NCBI RefSeq assembly: GCF_029030725.1
Contig: NZ_CP113162.1
Span: 2,540,501 to 2,604,500, forward strand
Length of the DNA: 64,000 nucleotides
DNA from: [Pseudomonas] carboxydohydrogena
GTDB lineage: Bacteria > Pseudomonadota > Alphaproteobacteria > Rhizobiales > Xanthobacteraceae
Reading direction: 5' to 3'
Shown: positions 59,385 to 64,000 of the stretch, one piece after another
Position numbering within the stretch: the stretch's first letter is position 1
How the letters are laid out: the number at the start of each line of letters is the position of its first letter
Notes under the pieces: generated by a model
Seen by the model: the letters and a program-made list of their open reading frames with translations, nothing else
Database searches by the model: none
Told to the model about the DNA's origin: nothing
Program-made: the position numbers and the translations under genes

Positions 59385-60917
59385 TCAATCTTGCAGCGTC
59401 AACGAAACGCCAAGCTCCGCGCGGCGCGTGAGCCAGAGGTTCGAGCGGTAGCGCGGGTCGTCATATCGCCGCTGCATGTTGTTCAGGATCTTGAGCAGCG
59501 TTCCGGCGCCCAGTGCATCGCCAAAGCCCAGCGGACCGTGCGGATAACCGAGGCCGAGCTTGACCGCCTTGTCGATGTCGCTCGCCGATGCAGTGCGGTT
59601 CTGCGCTATCGATGCGCCGATGTTGGCGATCATCGCAACGATGCGCTGGGCGATGAAGCCGGGGCTGTCGCGCGTCGCGGTGACGGCAACGCCATCGCTG
59701 CCAAGCAAGCTCCGCGCCGCATTGATGTAGGAAGATTCAGTCACCGGCGTCGACATGATGGTGCGGCGCTTGCCGAGATCGAACAGCGTATCCACCGCGA
59801 CAACGCGCCTGGCATCCAGCCCCTGCTCCACCGCGCTGTGGGTTGCATCGTCACCGAGAGGCGTCACCAGACAGAGCGCAGCAGACGACGGCTTCGCGCC
59901 ATCCTCTATCTTGACGTTCAGCGTCTTCAACAGCGCGAGCAGCTTGTCCGCCTGTTCCGGCTCAAACCTGCTGACCCAGACCGGGCAGGATGACGGCGAA
60001 GTATTCGCCGCCTCGGCAGCAAGAGGCGCGTCCTTCTGTTCGCTGTAGTCATAGAAGCCGCGCTTGGTCTTGCGGCCGAGCATCCCTGCATCAAGACGAC
60101 TCTGCATCAGCACCGAGGGCCGATAGCGCGGCTCATGATAGAATTGGCGATAGATCGCATCCGTCGCCGGATGGTTCACATCGAGCCCGACCAGATCGAG
60201 CAACTCGAACGGCCCCATGCGGAAACCGACCGTTTCGCGCATGACAGCATCGACATCCGCGAAGGTCGCGATACCTTCGGACACCAGATGCGCGGCTTCC
60301 AGCGTGTAGGCGCGACCGACCTGATTGACCAGAAAGCCCGGCGCATCCTTGATCCTGACCGGCTCGCGTCCCATGCGGCGGCCGACATCCATCAGCGCAT
60401 CGCCGACATCAGGCCGCGTCTGCAAGCCGTCGATCACCTCGACGAGCTTCATCGCCGGCACAGGATTGAAAAAGTGGAATCCTGCCACCCGCCCGGGATG
60501 GCGGCATTTCGACGCAATCGTCGTGATCGACAGCGAGGAGGTGTTGCTCGCGATAATGCAATCGTCCGAGACGATACTTTCAAGCTGGGCCAGTAGTGCT
60601 TGCTTGACATCAAGCCGTTCGATGATCGCCTCGATCACGAGGCGGCACTCGGCGAATTGCTCCACACTCTGGGCCGGCTTGATGCGGCCGAGCGCCCGAT
60701 CCATCGCAGCCTGATCTATCGTGCCTTTCTCAGTCAGGCGGGCGAGCGCTTTTTCGATGGATTTGACGGCATCTGCAACAGCTTCCGGACGCGTGTCCGT
60801 CAGCAGCACGGTCATTCCGCCCGTTGCCGCAACCTGGGCGATGCCTCGTCCCATGGCACCGGCGCCGATCACGCCAATCACCAGATTCTCTTTTGGCAGA
60901 ACGCTTTCCACCCGCAT
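59385..60917 (-). CDS. paaH: 3-hydroxyacyl-CoA dehydrogenase, PaaH type
   Basis: A 510-residue NAD enzyme with the duplicated C-terminal domain found in PaaH (3-hydroxyadipyl-CoA dehydrogenase). The nucleotide motif is GVIGAGAMGRG; TNTSSxSIT-like ASNTSSLSITTIA, HFFNPVPAMKLVEV and GPFELLDLVGLDVN follow, and the second domain has YPHGPLGFGDALG. ATG 60917 directly abuts GGGAG, while GTG 60911 is 6 nt from it, so translation may start two codons later. It is the first gene of the operon, divergent from the LysR gene. Confidence 0.9.
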   Translation of the reverse strand: MRVESVLPKENLVIGVIGAGAMGRGIAQVAATGGMTVLLTDTRPEAVADAVKSIEKALARLTEKGTIDQAAMDRALGRIKPAQSVEQFAECRLVIEAIIERLDVKQALLAQLESIVSDDCIIASNTSSLSITTIASKCRHPGRVAGFHFFNPVPAMKLVEVIDGLQTRPDVGDALMDVGRRMGREPVRIKDAPGFLVNQVGRAYTLEAAHLVSEGIATFADVDAVMRETVGFRMGPFELLDLVGLDVNHPATDAIYRQFYHEPRYRPSVLMQSRLDAGMLGRKTKRGFYDYSEQKDAPLAAEAANTSPSSCPVWVSRFEPEQADKLLALLKTLNVKIEDGAKPSSAALCLVTPLGDDATHSAVEQGLDARRVVAVDTLFDLGKRRTIMSTPVTESSYINAARSLLGSDGVAVTATRDSPGFIAQRIVAMIANIGASIAQNRTASASDIDKAVKLGLGYPHGPLGFGDALGAGTLLKILNNMQRRYDDPRYRSNLWLTRRAELGVSLTLQD

Positions 60918-61004
60918 CTCCCTGTTCCGCTTACGTGCGGTTTTCTAGGCCGTCCGTTTAACCGGACTGCTGTTTTCAAAAAGGAGACTAGGAAGCGGCC
61001 GAAC

Positions 61005-61030
61005 GCATATCCAATTTATATTTGATATGC
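61005..61030. promoter_or_regulatory. LysR-type inverted repeat between the LysR gene and the nine-gene operon
   Basis: GCATATC (61005-61011) and GATATGC (61024-61030) are perfect inverted arms 12 nt apart, within an AT-rich stretch. Its place in the 202-bp divergent promoter region makes it a likely binding site of the adjoining LysR regulator. Confidence 0.65.
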
Positions 61031-61074
61031 CCTTCATTCACGGTGATGATAAGTTGGAATGCCAGATGTGATAC

Positions 61075-61086
61075 TGGGCCGGCCCA
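61075..61086. promoter_or_regulatory. 12-bp perfect palindrome TGGGCCGGCCCA
   Basis: A perfect GC-rich palindrome 34 bp upstream of the LysR start. It may be a second regulator site or part of a hairpin in the LysR leader; at this GC content it could also be chance. Confidence 0.35.
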
Positions 61087-61119
61087 TTATTCAGAACGCG
61101 ACGCATCCGGGACATATTG

Positions 61120-62016
61120 ATGAATCTGCGGAACATCGATCTCAATCTGCTGACGGTGTTCGATGCCATCTTGAGTGAACGCAGCCTCACTCGCGCCTCA
61201 GCCAAGCTGAACATGACCCAGCCCGCGCTGAGCAATGCATTGGCGCGGCTTCGCACCACTCTCGACGATCAATTATTCGTTCGCACCGCGCAGGGGATGA
61301 TGCCGACGGCGCGCGCCAAGCAACTCGCGGCCCCGATCCGTCAGGCACTCGACCTCATCCAGAACGGATTGCGGAAACAGGAAGCATTCGAGTTTGAGAC
61401 CGCGACACGGAAATTCGTCATCGCCATCAGCGACTATGGCGAAGCCGTCATCATGCCGCGCTTCGTCGATTGGCTCGCCACCGTCGCCCCTCACATCCAA
61501 GTGCAGATCAGGCCGGAGCTTGGGCGCCAGATCAAGGAAGAGCTTCGCGACGGTTCGATCGACCTCGCGATGGACTACTTCCGGATTGAAGGTGACGAAT
61601 TCCACAACATCCATGTCATGGACGAGCATCTCGTCTCAATGGTCCGGCAGGATCATCCGACAATCAGCGACCATCTGAGCATCGAGGATTACCTGTCGAT
61701 CCCCCATGTCATGCTGAAACAGGATAAGCCGATCGTCGACGTCGTTCTCAAGAAGCACGGGTTGGCGCGCGATGTCGCGTTGCAGGTGCCACACTTTCTC
61801 TCGATGCCGCTGATCGTGCAGAAAACCGACTTCATCTGCACGCTGCCGAAACGGATGGCACTGGTTTATGCAGACTTCTTTCGCACCAAGGTGATGAAGA
61901 CGCCTTTGGAGTTTCCCAACATTCCGATCTATTTCATGTGGCACCAGTCGGTCGATGACGATCTCGGCCACCGCTGGCTGCGCAACGCCCTCGCCGAACT
62001 CTGCCACCGCCTGTGA
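61120..62016 (+). CDS. LysR-type regulator of the dicarboxylate operon (NodD/LinR-like)
   Basis: A 298-residue LysR regulator of the NodD/NahR/LinR subgroup, with its RNIDLNLLTVFDAILSERSLTRAS opening (given to its landmarks NLLTVFDA and RSLTRAS), MTQPALSNALARLR recognition helix and DQLFVRT wing. ATG 61120 is chosen over the overlapping TTG 61117. This subgroup often answers to aromatic or phenolic inducers. It is divergent from the operon beginning at 60917, with an inverted repeat between them, so it is its probable activator. Confidence 0.92.
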   Translation: MNLRNIDLNLLTVFDAILSERSLTRASAKLNMTQPALSNALARLRTTLDDQLFVRTAQGMMPTARAKQLAAPIRQALDLIQNGLRKQEAFEFETATRKFVIAISDYGEAVIMPRFVDWLATVAPHIQVQIRPELGRQIKEELRDGSIDLAMDYFRIEGDEFHNIHVMDEHLVSMVRQDHPTISDHLSIEDYLSIPHVMLKQDKPIVDVVLKKHGLARDVALQVPHFLSMPLIVQKTDFICTLPKRMALVYADFFRTKVMKTPLEFPNIPIYFMWHQSVDDDLGHRWLRNALAELCHRL

Positions 62017-62202
62017 GGCCGGCAGGTCGATGGCCCTTGCTCCATGATCGGCGGGTCAGGCAAGCCGATCAAAGCCTTCCTGGAATGCGCCCCGGGAGAG
62101 GCCGGGTAAGACGCCGTAGATATATTTGAGAGAATATTTCTCCCCACGATGTGGCCTTAGTGATATGCACGTCTCCGTGGATCCGTTCTTTGGCTTGTTT
62201 CA

Positions 62203-62217
62203 TTCCATTTTATGGAA
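62203..62217. promoter_or_regulatory. 15-bp palindrome upstream of the DUF202 genes
   Basis: TTCCAT, TTT, ATGGAA form a perfect inverted repeat about 65 bp upstream of the first DUF202 start. The word TTCCATA on the other strand also occurs beside the second IclR gene (49590 region), but the match is short. Confidence 0.4.
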
Positions 62218-62282
62218 CAATTACGGAAGACTGCGACAAGCAAACTGCTGCAACAGTCCATTGCAGCCCGTAAGGTACTGAA

Positions 62283-62687
62283 ATGAATTTACATTCTCGC
62301 GCCTTCGAGGCTCCAACCGAGTCGCAGAAGAAGAAAGGGCTGAAATGGTGGGAAACCGGCACGCGCCCGGACTACCGTTTTTCGCTCGCCAATGAGCGCA
62401 CCTTTCTCGCCTGGATCAGGACCTCGCTCGCCATTGTTGCCGGAGCGGTCGGAATCGATCAGTTCGCTTCCCATCTCGGCTCCGCACAATTGAGGCTCAT
62501 TCTCTCAATCATCCTGCTTCTGGTGGGTGGATTATTGGGAGGCGTCGCCTATACGCGATGGGCGCGCGCGGAACGCGCGATGCGCCATGAGACCGACCTG
62601 CCGCTCAGCTTCCTGCTTCCTTTTCTGGCCCTGTTCACGGCGCTCCTGTCTGTGGGACTGGCCTGGCTCATCATCGCTTTCGATTGA
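62283..62687 (+). CDS. YidH family (DUF202) membrane protein
   Basis: A 134-residue protein with AAGGT 7 nt before ATG 62283. The DUF202 core DYRFSLANERTFLAWIRTSLA is followed by three membrane helices (about residues 44-60, 69-90 and 107-132). YidH-type proteins have no established function. The next gene encodes a second DUF202 protein only 14 nt away, a pairing seen in many Proteobacteria. Confidence 0.88.
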   Translation: MNLHSRAFEAPTESQKKKGLKWWETGTRPDYRFSLANERTFLAWIRTSLAIVAGAVGIDQFASHLGSAQLRLILSIILLLVGGLLGGVAYTRWARAERAMRHETDLPLSFLLPFLALFTALLSVGLAWLIIAFD

Positions 62688-62701
62688 GTTAGAGGAATAC
62701 G

Positions 62702-63022
62702 ATGCTCGGCAGGGATCCCGGTCTTCAGCCGGAAAGAACCGGCCTCGCCTGGTCCCGCACGGGCCTGCTGGCTCTCATCGTCGCATCCCTCTCGATCCGC
62801 ATCGGGCTATCTGCCACCGCGGCATTTCATCTGCTCGCGGCATTACTTCTGGCCGCGTTGGGTTGCGCGAGCCTGCATCGCGGCCGCCAACGATCGCGCT
62901 GTACGGCCAGCGAACAAATCGTCACCAGCACAAGCCGAAAATATCTTCTGGCGGCATCAACCATCGTCGTTATCGCTTCCGCGATTCATGCGGGCACGCT
63001 GCTCGCACGACTCCTGAAATAG
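62702..63022 (+). CDS. DUF202 membrane protein, YidG type
   Basis: A 106-residue protein with AGAGGAA just before ATG 62702. It opens LGRDPGLQPERTGLAWSRTGL, the DUF202 motif in its YidG form (QPERTxLAWxRT), and has three membrane helices (about 20-36, 40-57 and 80-102). It is co-transcribed with the YidH-type gene and the two probably form a complex; the role is unknown. Confidence 0.87.
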   Translation: MLGRDPGLQPERTGLAWSRTGLLALIVASLSIRIGLSATAAFHLLAALLLAALGCASLHRGRQRSRCTASEQIVTSTSRKYLLAASTIVVIASAIHAGTLLARLLK

Positions 63023-63219
63023 ACGAAGATATTCCGGTCGCGACCGTTCTTATTTAAATCAGCAGCAACATAGTTGGGCAGCCGGGCGACCTCGGAATGA
63101 CCATCTTCGTCTTCTTGCCGTGATCGCGGCCCTGATGATCGTCGTGTGCGTCATCGCCATGGGCGCAGGAATCCTGCGCTTCGCCCGGTGTCGAGATCGG
63201 AACAGACCACCGTGTACGG

Positions 63220-63567
63220 TTAAATCCGCCGGTTCTGTTCATCGACGAGAACGACCGATGGCTTAAATCCACGGGCCTCTTCGCTATCGAAACCGGCATA
63301 GGCAACGATGATGACCTTGTCTCCGGTCATCGCCAGACGCGCGGCTGCTCCGTTAAGACCGATAGTGCCCGAGCCGGCCGGAGCCTCGATGACGTAGGTC
63401 GAAAATCTGGCGCCAGTATCGATGTTGAAAATATCGACCTTCTCGTTGATAAGAAAACCGGCGGCCTCGATAAGATTACGATCAATCGAAATCGATCCTT
63501 CATAATGCAAGTCCGCTTCGGTGACCCGCGCGCGGTGAATCTTGCCTTTCATCAAAGTCACTTGCAT
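63220..63567 (-). CDS. panD: Aspartate 1-decarboxylase
   Basis: A 115-residue pyruvoyl-dependent enzyme making beta-alanine for pantothenate and CoA. AGGAGA lies 7 nt before ATG 63567. Self-cleavage occurs between Gly24 and Ser25 (HYEGSISID), producing the pyruvoyl group. Lys9, the NxxTGARFxTY-like block [13 protein letters not shown] and the GLNGAAARL segment are intact. The C-terminus is about ten residues shorter than the common 126-residue form. No other pantothenate gene adjoins it, though panE lies 26 kb away. Confidence 0.93.
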   Translation of the reverse strand: MQVTLMKGKIHRARVTEADLHYEGSISIDRNLIEAAGFLINEKVDIFNIDTGARFSTYVIEAPAGSGTIGLNGAAARLAMTGDKVIIVAYAGFDSEEARGFKPSVVLVDEQNRRI

Positions 63568-63653
63568 TGAACGTCTCCTGAAGATCGCGGGCAGCCCGTC
63601 ATAGCCCCATGCAACGGGGCTTACCCATGACCAGCCATCAAGCTGTTGATGTG

Positions 63654-63821
63654 CTATATAGCGGGGAACCCCTCCGAAAAAGGCCCAGAATCGAGCATAT
63701 CGAGGCTATCGGGAAGAATTCGCAGGTCGCCGCCGGCTGCTTTGACATAAGCCTTTTTGCGCGTCCAGCACAGAAAAATCCGCCCATCCGCTGGCTCTGC
63801 CGGACATGGATTTTCGCGCCA
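63654..63821 (-). pseudogene. C-terminal remnant of a 4'-phosphopantetheinyl transferase
   Basis: Reading leftward directly after the TGA of the MetE-like gene, and in the same frame, are 56 codons ending in TAG at 63654. They include IFLCWTRKKAYVKAAGGDL and [11 protein letters not shown]. This matches the C-terminal core of Sfp-type PPTases, W-T-x-K-E-A-x-x-K, but the metal-binding Glu is Lys here. No start codon and no N-terminal two-thirds exist, since the MetE-like gene occupies that space. It is therefore a decayed fragment rather than a working gene. Automatic calling would miss it. Confidence 0.6.
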
Positions 63822-64000
63822 TCAACCGCCGCGCACGCGCCTTGCGGCCTCCGCGATCCGCGCGAGCTTGGTCTCGGCGGGGACTGCTGCGCAGATCGGA
63901 TTGTCGGCAAAGGTCGCGAAACCGCAATCGGGATGCAGCAGCACGCGATCCGCGCCGAACAGATTCACCGCCTGCCTGATCCGCACCTCGACATCATCGC
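63822..64000 (-). CDS. MetE-like (cobalamin-independent methionine synthase family) protein, C-terminal end
   Basis: Only the last ~59 codons are in the window; the gene enters from the right edge and ends at TGA 63822-63824. The visible part contains VNLFGADRVLLHPDCGFATF, whose PDCGF cysteine is the zinc ligand of the MetE C-terminal domain, followed by ETKLARIAEAARRVRGG. Short stand-alone MetE C-terminal proteins are common in this group and transfer methyl groups from uncertain donors. Full-length MetE cannot be excluded. Confidence 0.75.
   Translation of the reverse strand, partial: DDVEVRIRQAVNLFGADRVLLHPDCGFATFADNPICAAVPAETKLARIAEAARRVRGG

Noticed and set aside
61929-62147. Leftward 72-codon frame after the LysR gene
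   Set aside because: It overlaps the LysR coding end, has no motif and no ribosome site.
63054-63305. Leftward 83-codon frame after panD with a His/Asp-rich stretch
   Set aside because: It overlaps the panD 3' end, has no clear start, and the HDDHQGRDHGKK stretch alone is not enough; it could be the tail of a lost metal-related gene, but I cannot support it.

Overview
The window reads as a chromosomal segment of an alphaproteobacterium of the Bradyrhizobium/Afipia/Rhodopseudomonas group (Nitrobacteraceae). GC content is high. The DUF3309 mini-protein, the SorAB-type sulfite dehydrogenase and the prpDCB cluster are typical of that group, and the proteins look like those I know from it. The genus assignment is inference. 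I see no rRNA, tRNA, CRISPR array, phage or insertion sequence.

Region 1 (1-18.2 kb). After a truncated heme-sensor gene, a dienelactone hydrolase and a DUF3309 peptide comes a storage-sugar locus. malQ diverges from a six-gene run glgE, treS-mak, glgB, glgX, treZ, treY. Most junctions overlap by 1-4 nt. Together these genes encode a closed loop: trehalose to maltose (TreS), to maltose-1-phosphate (Mak domain), to linear glucan (GlgE), to branched glucan (GlgB), then debranching (GlgX) and conversion back to trehalose (TreY, TreZ). MalQ recycles short maltodextrins.

Region 2 (18.2-38.8 kb). This holds mixed metabolic genes: a PHA-system protein, sorAB, a succinate-semialdehyde dehydrogenase, a propionate/2-methylcitrate operon (thioesterase-prpD-prpC-prpB-NIPSNAP), a LysR regulator divergent from a fluoroacetate-dehalogenase-like hydrolase, AEC and MFS transporters, a diguanylate cyclase, a large secreted protein of unknown function, panE, and a membrane-anchored TAXI-type binding protein. 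Two dispersed palindromic repeats lie here.

Region 3 (38.8-61.1 kb). Three co-oriented CoA-catabolism operons follow one another. (a) An IclR regulator, AMP-forming acyl-CoA ligase, two-subunit CoA-transferase and a polyamine-type ABC importer form an eight-gene run. (b) An IclR regulator, a CaiB/BaiF CoA-transferase and an odd crotonase follow. (c) A nine-gene operon, divergent from a LysR regulator, encodes PaaH-like dehydrogenase, PcaF-like thiolase, two NitT/TauT binding proteins, a glutaryl-CoA-dehydrogenase-like enzyme, an NDP-forming acyl-CoA ligase, a PaaF-like hydratase and the NitT/TauT ATPase and permease. Operon (c) looks self-contained for uptake, activation and beta-oxidation of a dicarboxylic acid (adipate or glutarate are my best guesses). 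Each regulator has a palindrome at or next to its promoter.

Region 4 (61.1-64 kb). Here are the LysR gene, two DUF202 membrane proteins, panD, an unlisted C-terminal remnant of a 4'-phosphopantetheinyl transferase, and the end of a MetE-like gene cut by the window edge.

The most promising unexplored items are the dicarboxylate operon with its substituted active-site position, the secreted Cys/His protein, the 20-bp palindrome near panE, and the PPTase remnant.
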